A DNA stretch of 64,000 nt from Bryopsis sp. KO-2023 (GCA_030272585.1 BSYQ01000007.1:4592001-4656000), one strand, 5' to 3'; shown: positions 35,501-49,400, counted from the stretch's first letter. Notes: generated by a model not told the origin, from the letters alone. Numbers and translations: made by a program.

Positions 35501-35505
35501 GATAT
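35501..35505. repeat. Element C target duplication GATAT (left copy)
   Basis: Repeated exactly at 62931-62935. Confidence 0.85.
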
Positions 35506-35812
35506 TAATACGAAAGAACTCGTATTAGACCGTGAACCCCCAGGCCAGTGAGCTGGCTTAGTGCACTGGATAGTGTATCCAGTCGGGGAGGTCACGGGTT
35601 CAAGCCCTGCTTTGGGCGAGAGCGTAGTTTGGGTGAGTGGGAGTGGGGAGGAGCTGACTAGGCTGAGGTGGAACGGTGTGGGATAGTGTCGGACGGAATT
35701 CCCTTGGAATTCCGGTGACTGGGTGGAACTCTGTTGTGAATCTAGAGCCTATTTAAGAGGCTACCCGATGTAATCAAATGTCTTTTTTGTCTATTGTTTC
35801 TCGCCCGTATCA
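35506..35812 (+). repeat. Element C 5' LTR
   Basis: Starts with a small inverted repeat AATACGA..TCGTATT and contains a tRNA-like block (35554-35607) and a palindromic GGAATTCC pair near 35697-35715. TATTTAAGAGG near 35751 could be the TATA box. Confidence 0.9.
35540..35620 (+). other. tRNA-like element inside the element C LTR (pol III box A and box B)
   Basis: Box A TGGCTTAGTGC (35554-35564) and box B GGTTCAAGCCC (35597-35607) lie 43 nt apart, the normal tRNA spacing. Between them is a hairpin ACTGGA..TCCAGT. The acceptor stem does not pair convincingly and the loop lacks a normal anticodon context, so it is not a standard tRNA. Copies are present in both LTRs, and a related copy lies in the opposite orientation near 61.2 kb. 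Confidence 0.6.
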
Positions 35813-36571
35813 ACTGGTTTCGGAGCTAGAGCTCCTAAGTCAACGACGACGACGCCGAAGTTTTCTTAGCGAGAGTAAAAGTGATCCTAAAGGTGGAAGC
35901 GAAAGAGGAAAGCGCCAGAGCCGAGGTTATAAGTGAAAGGCTCGCTGCAGTTACTCTAATCTCAATTTCTGTTTCACGCAGGAAAGGCGAAGCGACTCTA
36001 CAAACACGATAAACGTGTTTCCCTCACGTATAGAAACGTGTAGGCTACCCCCAGACGACCCTAGCGAAATCTGTAATCAGAAATTCGCAGTCGACTAAGT
36101 TCGACAGGCCTACAGCTAACGTGCAGGAACGCAAGAACGTAATCGTTCTGGTTCACGACCCAGTAGGAGGTCTATAAACAGTTCTCTATCAAGCAGACAG
36201 CGACTGGAAGTTCCAGACGCGCAGTGCAGACGACGACACACGTCATACATCAGCGTGTTCGTCGGAATCACACTGTTTACCTCCCTAAGTCGCGACCAGA
36301 CGTAGTCTACTGAGTCGACGACGTTTACCCAGGCGTAAGGCCGAAGTTAAGTTTAACTGTGTCGACAGAATCTATCTGTGCGACCTATTTTATTCCTGCT
36401 AGCGACAGGAACTGGCACGACGTGTCGGCCACTCTATTTTTGGCTATCTCTAAAACGACTTACGTACAGCAAGGCCAAACAGCCAGGGACAAGTCAAAAA
36501 CATTCTTCTACTTCAAATCTGGTTTATTACTACAGTCACACTTGTTCTAAACTCGTCGGTAGACGAGCACG
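35813..36571 (+). other. Element C leader (PBS to gag)
   Basis: About 760 nt of untranslated leader beginning with the primer-binding site TGGTTTCGGAGC at 35815-35826. It contains many CGACGA words and no long frame. Packaging signals would be expected here by family analogy. Confidence 0.6.
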
Positions 36572-37918
36572 ATGGCTAATCCTCGTGGAAACGACCACAT
36601 GGAAGAGGATCGCGCAGTGGTTCCCTACCAGGTCGAAGAACAAGTAGTTCCCTACCAAGTAGAGGAACAGTTCTACTCGGATAGTTCCATGGACACCGAG
36701 CAGGAACAGCAAGAAGATGTAGAAGTAAACATACAGAACAATGTGCAGAACAATGTGTACGTACAGAACCACGATGTTAATGTTGAAGTAGTGGAGAATC
36801 GTCAACATCACATGGAAGTAACTATCCAGAATGTGCTGGAACAGTTCAGTTCGAATATGAACGCTGGTTTCGAAAATCTTCAAGGAAGTCTTGCAGAACT
36901 TCGAGGAAGGCAAGATGAAGGAGAGGAAATTCGAAACGCGAATCTGGAAGAGTTGCGCCAGACGTTTGGCGAAGTTTTTGAACGACTTACTTTGGTCGAA
37001 GAACCTTTACAGGTTATCGAGGAACGCTGTAACGAAGCGGAATCGAGTGTCGATGCACTTCGTCGACGCACTGAGGAGATAAACAGGAATACTATTGTCG
37101 CTGGAGAAGAAATGAAAGTGCTTGTCGAAGATAAGCATGGTCAGGCAGTATCTGAATTACGCAGAGTAAATCAGGAAGCAGAAAGTACTAAACAAGAGTT
37201 AGGGCTCTTGGTACAAAAAACGGATCAGTATGTTGGTGAAATTCAGCAGGAATTGGACTCTACTAAGTCGTCCATGCTGAAAAAGAGCGATCCAGTGAAA
37301 CTGGATGAGAAAACGGTTATCGATGCTCTTACAAAACCTAAGGTTACCAGGGAATTCTGGAAGAAGATGGAACAGGGTATTCCCAGACATCTTCAAGCGT
37401 ATCCAGTTACTACTACTCAGACTATTACCAGTGCTGCAGAAGGTGTGAGAACATCATCACACGCGAGGGGAGTCGGAGAAAATTCTCCAGGAGCACCAAG
37501 TGCTCGTCCCACGACTGCACCTCCAGTCACATCGACTATTACTAGTCAGGTTGGAGTAGCGGGTAGTATACAGCCGCCGACGCTGGGTGTTAGCTCGGTT
37601 GGTGGATTACCTCAGAATCTCATGCTTCCAGGCGTGGGAAGTTACCTCAGTACCCTTGGTTCGAATATCCAGCCTACTACTACTGTACACCCAAGTACTT
37701 ACAGTCCTGGTATTCTTGGAAATGGAACCGGACCGCAGGTGAGTATATTCTACCCACTGCAACCTCACAACCCCTTTGCCGCTATTGGCTCCTATGCCTC
37801 TTTGGGTCAGTCAAATCCTAGGAGAAGGATGACCTCTGGTGGTGGAGGTGGAGGTGGTGGTGGTGGTGGAGACGGTGACAACGGTGATGGGGGAGGCCCA
37901 AATTTTCCGGGTCCTAAC
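36572..37918 (+). CDS. Element C gag, N-terminal part (coiled coil)
   Basis: It starts MANPRGNDHMEEDRAVVPYQ with a duplicated VVPYQVEEQ phrase. A long predicted coiled coil rich in Glu, Gln, Leu and Arg follows (about residues 85-250), then a Ser/Thr/Pro-rich region and a poly-Gly stretch just before element D begins. The coiled coil may drive particle assembly; this is inference. Confidence 0.75.
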
Positions 37919-38567
37919 TGTAACGACTCTGCCCCTGCAGATCGCTTTTTCCACTCAAGTCCATTGAAGACTGCGACCCTGCCGGTCTGCCAGTCTGAAA
38001 CTGCCGTTCTATTGAACGACCATGGGAGAAGCACTTGAACCTAGCAAGGTTCAAGGAGAGATCAGGTTCCAAACTAAGGTTAGGTTAAGTTACAAGAATG
38101 TCCAAGCCCCCACAACTTATACCGTTTCTGCCAACCCTGATCCAAACTGATCCTAAGCCATAACATCAGTCTGCATCAGTATTGCAGACCATCAAACTGC
38201 CAAGTCCCTTTCAGTCCCTTCCATGACATGCAGCCTCAGACACCTTGCAGGGTACTGCGGTTCTGAGTCTGCCACCTAAGACCTTCTAGAACTTCCTGCC
38301 TGCCAGCTCTGCAGCCCACGTTCTGCAGCGCTGTCAGCACCTGTCTATCGTCAGCCAACCTGTCCGCCCGACTACTCTGCCACTTCGTCAGTCTACCAAT
38401 CTGCTGACTACCAGTCTATCAGTCTGCAGGTCTAAAGGACCTGAACCATTCTTGCTTCTGCAGAATCATAGCAGTCAACCTGCAGCCTAATCTGTCAGCC
38501 CAATCACTGCCAGTCTGCAAGCCTGCAGGTCTGCCTCAATCTCCTTTGATTCTGCCGAACCCTTACA
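37919..38567 (-). repeat. Element D 3' LTR
   Basis: 649 bp, identical by eye to 55360-56008. A purine tract (ATGGGGAGGAA on the minus strand) borders it at 38568. Confidence 0.9.
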
Positions 38568-41500
38568 TTCCTCCCCATCTAGTTGGCAGTAGTCCCTTAC
38601 TGCCCTAAGAGAACGATAACAACCTTGTCCCTTGGATTTCAAACACCCAAAGAAACTTCTGCCTCAAAGTTCAGTTTGAAAAGTTGCTATCCCATCTTGC
38701 CAACTGCCAAACACCTTTTGGAAGGACTGACCACTGAAAATATCTTTTCGAAAAATTGCAAAATAAAGTATAGCCTCTTTCTCAACATTCTGATGTATAC
38801 CTTTGAATTGCCTAGAAAACTGCTCAGGAAAACCCCAACAACACAAACAAGAAAACCGAACGAACTTCTCTTTCGGAATTGTAATGTGCTACTGAACAAA
38901 ATTCAATTCCTTTCTGCAGTCTGTAAACTCCATAGATTTTCATATCGACTATCAGAAAATCTAACAGAAAAATAACAAAAATCTGCTGCAGTTTTTAGAG
39001 GCTCAGCAATTCACCCTTCTGCCTTCTTTACGATATGAATGTTGCTATTCAGAAATATCATTTGCCAATGATGAAAGAAAGACACCAAATATTTTGCAAC
39101 TACCAAAACTTCTGAAACTTCATAGTGTCCCATAATTTCCAACTCAACAATTGCATATTGAAAACCTGCAAACTGCCACCACTGTCTGCAAATTATCTCT
39201 GCAACTATTGCCACAGTCTGCAACCCTGCAAACTGGTACTACCACAATCCAGAACTCTACAAACTGTTGCTGCCAAAATTTGCAACTCAGCAAAATACCA
39301 CTTTCACAATATGCAAACTGTCTTGGAGTAAAGAAGAAGGTTGAATGACTGAAGTTCTGTCTCCCAAAAGAAGTTTCCAACCTTTTGAAAACCAAGAGAT
39401 CACCAGTCACTCCAGCAGCTCCTCAGAGTTGAAGCTCCTTGCTGCATAGTGAGCTGCCACATGTCTCCACCAAGTTAGCCTTCCGCATAGCAATGAAATG
39501 CGAGCGATAGGATCTTGCAACAACAAGTCTCCAGATGTTCTTCAATGAAGAAGTGAGCTTGCTCCTCAATTTTTCCCTGAAGCATGCTCCCTTCTGTTCC
39601 TGCTTCCTCTCTCCTGAGTCATGAATGTTCAGAGTACCTACAGATTGATTGCATTAATTGTTCCCGAGTTCTTCTATGCCTTCTCCGGTTTTCCCATATA
39701 TGAATCCATACAAACCAGAGTATATGAAAACCCAGAAACTCCACTTGGCCTATCCTGACGTAATGAAATCAAATCAACCCTTTCTTTCAACCAACAAGAC
39801 TTCACTCAGTGACATTCCCTTTTTCTTTTGAACTCTGCTGATCAAATAAATATCCTACAACTGAGTGCTGAAAGAATCCATACCAATGTTCTCTCTGAAA
39901 TTCAGTAACCTCAAGTAAGCACCAATCCAACTGATTCAATCAATGGTCCTGCAAACTTCTGTAAATTCCAAACCAACTAAATCCACAACAAAATATGTGC
40001 CATATATCAGAATAATTCAGTCCACCAGAAACATCCTTGCTAAGACTGCAAATGTTCAATTCTGCATCGTCCTAAAGTAGTGAACTATGCCTAGTTCCTT
40101 AATCCACTCTGCAAGAACAGTAGAACTGAAAACACATATTTTCTGACCACCAAGATATTGCAAACACTATCCATAAATTCCCCTCAACTCTGAAAGAGTA
40201 CTACTGACAACCTCTTCCTTTCCTTAGAAACCTTAATGAAGGTGTGTGTCTCTTTGCAACACCTACTGAAACAAATGCAATTTTGGAAAAACAAAAATGA
40301 AACGCATCGGTTGAACCGAGGCCCCCTCCCCATCTGAAATGGAGCTTGTCCTCAAGCAACCATGCAACCATGCAAAACCATATCACTGTACCAGCTACAG
40401 AAAGTTGAGCTGTTCGGAGCAGCCAAATAACCCCAAACAACTGGACAAACTACTTCAGAAAAACAAGCCTGAAAAACTGAAGGCCTGAATTTGCTCTGCC
40501 AAAGTCAGAAAAATCTGTTGCCCCAGATTGTAACCAAATGTTCAGTTCTCAACCTTTCTGATATATTTTGTCCACACAAATATACACCAACTATGCCACC
40601 AAAGATCAGGAATATTTCTGATTCATTGACCAGAAAAGAAATAGAAAACAAAGAAAACATAGAAAATTTTGCAGCCCTGTAAAGTGTCCCTGCAGCTAAC
40701 AGGTTCTGCACCTGTAATGTACCAACTGCCCATGACAAATTTCCAGATCTGCCTGCAAAAAATTTCACAGTCCTTAGTGTTTCTTTGTATGTAAAGCTGA
40801 ACCTGACCACCAAATATCATAACTTTCAGCTCCTGATCTTTGACACCATGCTGTTCATGCATCAAGTTCAAACACTAGCCCATTGTGTTTACTAGTACAT
40901 CGTCATGAAATAAAAGAGCTGCCAACTCATGATACTTCATGTCTAACCACTGCAAACAAACTAAAGAAGAAATCCACCTGAAAATCTGAATCCTGAATGA
41001 AAATCTGAGAGATCTATTCTTTTCTTTTCTTTAACTCTGTTGATTTCCACTGATTCAAACACAAAATCAGAGATAGATCTTCAGAAATTGAAAATCCTTT
41101 TGCTTTTCCTTCTAAGCTTTATATTTCTCACAATAATATTTGAACTACCGCTGGTCCATGTATATTTAGACTTCTCAAAGAAATCAGAAATATAGACTTC
41201 ACCCCTGATTTTCTTTCTTGATCTCCTGAAAATCTGCAACTCAAACCAGATCTAATGTATCTAATCAAAATAAAGCATTTTCCAGATTTCAGTCACTGCC
41301 AATTAAGTCCAAAAGTGACTGCAACAATACCAACTTCTGTCACTGAAAATTGCTATCTCTGATGCAGTTTGACACAACCATATCTTTCACAGGGAACCCT
41401 GAATTTCCCTCAGAAATTTTTCAGCTCAACAACCAGTCTATGGACCTGTAAAATAGAAATCAGAGTCCTCCTTTCAAGCAAAAACTGCAACGCCATCTGC

Positions 41501-42347
41501 AGTCTGAAATAGAGCCCAAATCTCTTATTTTCAAGCCTTTCAAATGTTGTAATTCTGCCACTGATTTGCCAAACTAATTTCCATCAACAAAACTGAAATG
41601 AAAACTCTTATGTAGGTTTCTGTATCTGCCCTTTAATCAACCATACTCAAGTGGCAGCAAATACTAACACCACAAAGATAAATCTCACAATGCATCAGAT
41701 ATTTTTCTAAACCAATACTCTGATCCTCTTTCCTCTAGAGCTGAGGTCTCTTCACACTCTGCAACTCCTAGAAAAGATCATTGTATTTTCCTTCAACTCA
41801 ACTACATTCCTTCATCAATCTGAAAATTTCTCTAGCCAATTTGAGAACCCCAGCTAGCTTCCAGTTTATAGGCAAGATGTAGATATTCCAATTCTACATC
41901 CCTACCTATCGATATACGATTTTCTCCACGTCACGAAATCACCGACAATAAAAATTCAGTTCCTTCTCAAAACATCAATCGCACGCCGTACACAATCTGC
42001 CTGGCATGTATTCTCATTTCAGCCGCACGCCGCACACGGCCTGCCTGGCATGTACACTTCACTTCCATAGAACGAAGTTTGGACTATGTCCTTGAAAGTA
42101 GACTTCATTAGGTCTACCCAGCCCATAACTTCTCGCTCACCAAATCAAGTCTGATGTGCCTGCAGAACACCATCAGAATCGACATACACTGAAAAATCAT
42201 GCAGGTCAGGTGCGACCCCACATGGCCCTACACCCCCTGCCTCCGAGACCTGAGAGGTGGTGGCTCCACTCGGCCGACCAGCCTCCTCATTCCCTGAAAC
42301 CTCCTTCAAAATTCCAGCAGATGCTGCTGCCCCTGCGTCAGCACCTA

Positions 42348-42608
42348 CTAATTCATCCACTGACCTACTTGCGAGAGACTCTGCCCCCGGCAGAGTACCC
42401 GCCAATTCATCCACTGACCTACTTGCGAGAGACTCTCCAACAGAGTACCCGCCAATTCATCCACTGACCTACTTGCGAGAGACTCTCCAACAGAGTACCC
42501 GCCAATTCATCCACTGACCTACTTGCGAGAGACTCTCCAACAGAGTACCCGCCAATTCATCCACTGACCTACTTGCGAGAGACTCTGCCTCCATCAGAGT
42601 GCCCGCCA
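42348..42608. repeat. 50-bp tandem repeat, about five copies
   Basis: The unit contains ATTCATCCACTGACCTACTT and GCGAGAGACTCT. ATTCAT begins at 42351, 42405, 42455, 42505 and 42555 (steps of 54, 50, 50, 50). Since 50 is not a multiple of three, a coding role is unlikely. Confidence 0.9.
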
Positions 42609-45350
42609 ATTCGTTAACTGCGCAGTCTGCAAGTCCCCTGGGGGACCGTCCCCCTCGTCGCCTAGCGGGCCACCTGCAGCACTGCTCACCTTCTCCTCAA
42701 GGCCTCCAGAATTTCCTGCACCAGTGTCCCTGCCTGGACCACCACCTGCAGAAATTCCATCCACCAGACTTACTTCTCCGTGTTGCGGCTGCACCGGCAC
42801 TCCAACTACGGAATGGACTCCGCGCCCATAGGCTACCCTCCCCTGAGGTAACACCCTGTGTGAGTGGCTACGCCGGCCTTCTCACACTCCACTTCTGTCC
42901 ACCTTCGCCTCTTTTGTCACTCCAGTAAGTCCTCCCCGGACTTCCTCTCCCTTCAAAACTTGGGGCAACCTCTGCTGCCCTACATGAGTGTGACTCCACA
43001 CATGCACTACCCCTTCAGATGTAGCTACACATGGCTTCCATCTGCAAGAAATACCTGCAAGTCTTGCTCTCCTTTTCTCACTTCACAACCCATAAGCACC
43101 ACCTGGTGCTTATCACCTTAAACTCTTTCCTTTGTTTTCTCTTTTCAACTTGTACTCTTCTCGTAAAAAGCACCTAGCTATAATGTGGTTGCACAAGGAT
43201 ATAAAATCTACTACATTTCACTTTCCTTCTTTTTCCTCCTGTTTTTACTTTAATAAATCAGCAAAATACTGAGTGCACCTCTTTCTTTTGTCACAACAAA
43301 CCACTAAGTACATTATGGCAGTCCAAACACAAAATCTGCCACAGTTTCTTTGTGTAAAGAATGCATGAAAACTTCAGGTGACTCCAGCATATCACTAATA
43401 TACTTTCTATCGCCAACAGGATAGAAACTCTACCAAATTAACTGTCAGAAATATACTCCCTTTGAAAAATCAGCAACCACTCTTCATCCAAATGAAAAAG
43501 GAAGAACAGAACTATACCAAACAAGCAAAGAAACTTCTCTTCTGTTAAGCCATCTGCCCTATAGTCTGCTGCACTTCTTCTATGCCTCAAGAGTACCACT
43601 GCTAATTCAATAACTGTCCTGCAATTTTCTGGAAACCTGAATAAACTTTCAGAATGAGATATAACCTGAAAACTTATTTTCCAACACCTCAAAGACACGT
43701 AACCAAGAGTGTAACCAGAAATTTCTTTTCTCTAAGACCAAGCTTCTTCAACCAACTCTGCTACCACCAAAGTCTTGTTGAAATAAAACCTAGTACCGAG
43801 AAAATGCTGCCATCAACCAATGAAAATACCCTCTTAATCAATGGGTAGGATGTGGCTGCTTTATCACTTCATCCTCCCCATCTGATTTCTTTTCTCTTTG
43901 AAAGATAATCAGTATTTTCAAACAGCTTAATTTCCAGAATTCTCTAGACTATCTTTGAAAATTCAGTCTCTAACAATACTACCACAATTGAGTATTGTTC
44001 CCTTCCAGAAAATTCTCTAATCACTAGCAACTGTTTTCTGCTCAATAAGGGACATCCTTTAATAAAATAATCTGCCCTCATATCAAAGTATCTGATTGAA
44101 AACTTTCTGCTAGCGGAAAATAACAAATGTCCTATCTCAGAACACCCATAATAGAAGAAAAGACCAGCTACTGCTGTACCAAACATTTCTTCAATTCACC
44201 ACTATCACTCAGCCTACTAACGAAGAGTTCCATGGACCTATTGGTCCCTTCAAAAATCTGCATCTTTTTCTGACCTGTCAAGCAAGGCTGCCACAGAAAG
44301 ATACCTTGCCAACACACCTAATATCTGCCCTGCCAACAACAGAAAATGATCTGCCACTGATCTATAAAAAGACTGATACTCTGTCATTTGTCCCACCAAA
44401 CAACAGAAAATAATCTGCCACTAGTCTATTATAGAACGAAAACTTCTTGTCATTGACATTCTTCTGAGAATAACCTGCCACTGGTCTATTCAGAAATCAG
44501 AGCAATATACCATAGGGTCCATCAAGAAAAAGACAAGACAACCCTTCAACAGAAACACAAACACTATACCTCAACTGACCAATAGAGTAGAACTGAAAGT
44601 GCCTTAGCTTCATGCAAGCAACTCTAAAGTAAGTTCTGACCTTCAGTTCTCCTCATTTCAAGTTCAGAAACGACTCTGAAAAATTCCCTCAAGCTATTGT
44701 GCATTCAATGAAACACCTGAAAATGTTCCCACAATCAACACAAATGTAGCAAGTGTTCCTGATGTACAAACATCCAAAATATATATGCACAATCACATCA
44801 AAGCTGATGTGACACATGTTCTGACCTGCCACTAAAGCCAAGAATTTTTCCACTGCAATCTTCAACACTCTGAAATGATAAGTCACCACTACTGCTCAAA
44901 TCCACTGAGCCAAGGATAAATCTCCACTAACAAATGCACAAATCCAAGCAAACAAGGAGGAACTCCTGATCAGAAAAATCCTAACTTCTGATCGATAAAG
45001 CTGTCAAATATCAACACCAGACTTTTGAAAGAATATATCAAAACTTCCTGAAAAATCTGCCTGGTCTCAAAGACTCTTTCCAGAATTTTCACCACTGACT
45101 TGTAATCAATCAAAGCCTTTCAGAACATCTCCCTCACTTCAGCCTGAAAATTTGACTGCAACTCTGAAATCCTTTATAAAGTGATCAAACATCTTTTCCA
45201 GAATGTGTACTGCAATCAGAAGATCATAGATCACCTGATCCTGAAATCAATCTGAAGCTCACTACTTCTAAAGTCACTTCAATCAACCAACGAAATGATC
45301 AGATCGCTCAAATGTAACCCTGCAAGCACGTAACACTCTTGCATCTCACG

Positions 45351-46063
45351 TCTGCGCTCAGCCTGCGCTCAACCTGCGCTCAACCTGAGTCAGTTAAGCG
45401 ATGCCTGCATCAGTCGCACTCACTGCGTACACTGCAACTCTTCCTGGTCGCAGCAACTTAATGTGTGCTGCGCAATTCTCACTCTCGCATACAACCTGCC
45501 ACGTTCTGTGCAAGTCCATCAGATCCTGCACCTTGTGCCGACCTTGCACAGAGCTGCGCGTTCCTGCGTCAGCTGCGCGATCCCTGCATCAGCGGTTCCT
45601 TCAATCGACACGCAGTCCCAACATCGTCTGCGAACTTCCATCAAGAGCTGCACAGTTCCATAAACACTGCGCAGTCCCTGCATCCTGCATAGGCTGCCCA
45701 GCCTGCATCTGCGCGAAATGTCCCATCGACATTGCAATCCGCTGCACGCAGCGTAACTCTGTCGTCTGCAGTGCAATTTCGCATGTGCAGCGCTTTCCTG
45801 TGGCTGCTGCGCGTCACATCATCCACTTACGCAGTGCCAACATTCGCTGCGCACTTCCAGCAAAACCTACGCACGTTCTGTCTGCGACGCAATCCTGCCC
45901 GCGGTACATTTCCATATTCGCTGCGCAACCTTGTATCAACAGCGTAATTCCACATCTGCGGTACAACTCTGCATCTGCGGCGCAATCCTGGATCTGCTGC
46001 GCATTCCTGGATCTGCTGCGCAGTTCTACACCTGCGACGCAATCCTCCAAATGCTGCGCCACC
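45351..46063 (-). repeat. Dense CTGCG word array in element D
   Basis: I count 20 occurrences of CTGCG (mostly CTGCGC) in about 710 bp, against about 0.7 expected by chance. The array continues on the other side of element E (54958-55330), for example GCTGCGCTT and GCTGCGCGCC. Confidence 0.8.
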
Positions 46064-46068
46064 CAACG

Positions 46069-46298
46069 TGATAGGGGCCCTTCCCCCAGAGGGGGAAGGG
46101 TAGATAGGGGCCCTCCTCCAAGTGGAGGAGGGTAGAACGTGGGAACACAACACAATAGCAAACCCAGCCCCAAAGGTTACACAATGTCAAAAATACAACC
46201 CCTTTTATACCATCCACAACACACTAACCCCTTACTCTACAGTGACACACCCACTCACCGATGGGACATCTAGACACTAACCTCGTCACCTCGTATCA
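46069..46298 (-). repeat. Element E 3' LTR with twin hairpins
   Basis: It contains two neighbouring perfect hairpins: CCCTTCCCCC/GGGGGAAGGG (46078-46100, 3-nt loop) and CCCTCCTCC/GGAGGAGGG (46111-46132, 4-nt loop). Each is preceded by ATAGGGG. The same pair recurs in the other LTR at 54732-54786. Confidence 0.9.
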
Positions 46299-46318
46299 AC
46301 TACTCCCCCCCCCCCCCC
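46299..46318 (-). other. Element E polypurine tract
   Basis: On the minus strand a G run of about 14 is followed by AGTAGT, directly against the LTR. It matches the element C tract GGGGGGGAGTAGT at 62611-62623. Confidence 0.7.
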
Positions 46319-46499
46319 GAGTGGTGTCCTCAGCACTCAAGAAAGTGAATCGCGAAAGAAAAACCCGAAAGAAATAAAGAATAAGTACTTTGATTGGCCG
46401 CTAAAAAGAGAAACAGGGCCATCCACTGAACAAAACACGAAGAAAAATAGAAAAATAGAAAACAAACCTCACAATCATGCAAACAAGATGATTTTCAAA

Positions 46500-49400
46500 C
46501 GGCATAACAGATCCCATACTCTGTGAAATCCAAAAACCTTGTGTCTCTTGCTTGGACGGATGCCCGCTTCTTCGTCTGCTTGCTTCATCAGGGCATTTAG
46601 TAATAGCCCGCTCAAGCCTCTCCTAACTCGTGGTTCTATGGTGCGGATGTGGATTCCGCCCACGAGTACCGCCAAGGAGAAGGTTAAACATGGCATAAGC
46701 ATTGCTTGCAATGTCTTCTTGCTCGTGATTCAGCACACGAACATGAAGAAATGCCCGCTATGCTTTATCCGTTCAAGACTCCAAGTCCGCGCAAGCTTAG
46801 ATTATAACTTCCGCTCGCTACCTCGCTTCGCAGTTTCACTTAGTCGGAAACCATAAGCTTCGCTCTTGTCAGACACTCTCCTGTAGTCCGCTGCTGTTGA
46901 TATCCGCTGCGGCTTTTCATCCATTGCAGTTTTGGTCAATTCCAATTCCGCTGCAATTCCTTGGTCAGATTTCCACTTCCGTTTTCTTCATTTACAACTG
47001 ATATTTTTCCTTCCTTCCATGGTACATCTTCGTTCTTCGCTCGGTAAAACGCTTGGTCGGATATCACTTAGGCACAACACTCCATTCGTTACGTTTATCC
47101 GCTAGTATATAAGCGGTCATCAGTGTAGAGATTTGTCCGAGGCCAAATCCTATGCGGATACCCCCAGGATCTCACGAAGCTGGTTGACTGCTAGAGTCCC
47201 CACTTAGCAGCGAGAGCCAGTACACCGATGAGAAGTCCGGCTGATCTCTCAGCTTCTTCTCTCTTCAACGTCCCTACGAATCTCCCATGAGTTTCTCCGC
47301 CGCAACACCTCAGAACAATAGCCGCTCGAGCATATCCATAACATGTATGGCCACTGCTATAGAGATTTGTCTGAGGCCTACATTTCCCCCAGGATCTCAT
47401 CGAATCACAATCCGCTGGTTGGCTACTAGAGTCCCTACGTAGCAGCGAGAGCCAGTATATGCAGCAGAGCGTCCGGCCATTCCCTGACCTCTTCGTCCTT
47501 TCTGCTCCAGTGCTATTGTCTTCAGTGGTCCGCTCCAATGTTTTTCCGAGTTTGGGTCTTCAAATAATGTCCGCTCCTTCTTCGGCGGTTTGAATTAATC
47601 CGCCCTGGTGGTCCAATTTAATCCACCCTGGCGATTCTTTGTTGTCTTCGGCCAATCCTCTGATGCTTTGGTAAACCCCCATAAGTCTCCAATACATCCT
47701 CAGCTTCAGAACATCCATAATCCGCTCGTGACTGAGTCAATCGTTGCATAGCTACCCTCACGCCTCCAAGTCGGTTGTTGATCAGAACTTCCGCTTAGTG
47801 TTGTCCGCTAGGTCGCTCCAACGTTCGCTTTGACGCCCTTTCATTCGTTCCTAATTGTACGTGCGACCGTGATCCTCAAATTCCGCCGTGGCTGATATTT
47901 TCCGCCTTGACTGATTTTTTCCCGCTTTGGCTCTTTGAGATCATCAATTCCGCCTTCATATTCCGCTCACTGGAATTGTGTCGCTTCTTCAGGCACAATA
48001 TCCGCTTCCACAGGCACAATTCCGCTTCTGCAGCACAATTTCCGCTTCTGCAGGCACGATATCCGCCTTAAGTACTGGATTTTGTCCGCCCAAATGCTTC
48101 TTGTCTTCGTATTCGCTAGCAATGTGATTCCGCCAAGATTAACCCGCCAGTCATATCCCAACAGGCTTAATCCGCTGGTCACAATCCGCCAGTCGAATAC
48201 CCTTCAAGTTCTCTTCAGAACTTCGCTTCTTCCGCCGTAGTCGAAGTTGCTTTTTTCCTGACAAGTGCATTATCCGCTTCAGTTGCTGTTTCCGCCAACT
48301 GATGTACAATTAATCCGCCCGAACGAATTCAGTCACTCAGCTGTATGTGTCTTCCGTCTGCACGGGTCATAGTTCAGGATTTATTTCGGTTTCTTTCTTT
48401 GCTCGGCTTCTGTGATAATCCGCCCTTCGGTCAGTTCCACGTCCGCTCGAGGTTCCTTCGTTGGAGAAGAGTAATTTTTGAATGTCCGCACATTCCTTCT
48501 TTTGTTTTCCATTGCATGAGCCGCCACCTCCGTCGTCTTTGGATCCTTCTCACGGCATCGCTTTGTATGTAAACTTCCCAAAGTTTCACGGTTGCGTCTA
48601 TAGGTAGTAAATCACCAACTGAGTATTTCCGCTTACTCCATCCCTATAGAATCGCAATGTGTGCTCATTTTTCGAGCCCGCTATCTCTTCGATACTGTCT
48701 AGATCCAAACACGAGTCGATTCTTTTCACCGCAGATAGTCCGCTCTCATCAATGCTCGGTTAGTCCCCAAGTTCCGCCACTTCAAAACTTGTTGACTTCC
48801 ACACGAAATATACTCCATATACCTTCCGCCACAGAGATTACCTTTTAACCCCCGCCTTCCAAAGAACCTTGGAAATAGTCCGCCAGCAACAAGACGATCT
48901 TGTCCGCACTATCCATTCAGATACCACTAAATAGAAAGTTCCGCAAGAAAGAGTTAAAGGAATGTCAGTCCGTCGACTTCCGCTCCTCAGACAAATAACG
49001 CGGGTACCACTTGGCAGTGTTCACCTTCCCCGATGGTTTTTGTCTCTCTTTTACCTTGCACGTCCAAAGTTAAATCGCCTTTGGATAATCCCCTTGGTCC
49101 TCCTTCTGCGCGCTTGTGGCTTGGCAAATCCGCTCTTGATCCTATTTTCAGCGGGGTTTAGTTTGCTGGAAGTCAATGCACGCCTTCCCGAGAAGAAAGT
49201 ATCCGGGTAACCCCCGTCGGGTTACTCCTTGTTCGAACAGCAGTTCCGCCTGAGGGGAACTGTGCATCCTTGCTCGCCCCTTGACAAGTGACTTCCCGAC
49301 GTAACTAATCCGCTTAGCGGGTTAGCACATCTTGATTTTGGCTCCGGCTTGAGCCTCATCAAGTGTCGGAAGTCCTCCTCCTTTTCCTTCACGCTTGACT

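Larger units (their letters stand above)
38568..46063 (-). other. Element D interior, 3' portion
   Basis: Noncoding on both strands as far as I can judge: short frames only, no domain. CTGCAA/CTGCCA words are frequent near 39.1-39.3 kb, CTGAAA/CTGCCA words in the middle (43-45 kb), and CTGCG words dominate from about 45.35 kb to the E insertion. A 50-bp tandem repeat lies at 42348-42608. Confidence 0.7.

Noticed and set aside
35540-35620. Functional tRNA gene in the element C LTR
   Set aside because: Box A and box B are good, but there is no pairing acceptor stem and no proper anticodon loop; annotated as tRNA-like instead.
45401-46135. 244-codon plus-strand frame in element D
   Set aside because: Antisense to the element, made of CTGCG words, and it runs across the element E boundary, so it cannot be an old gene.
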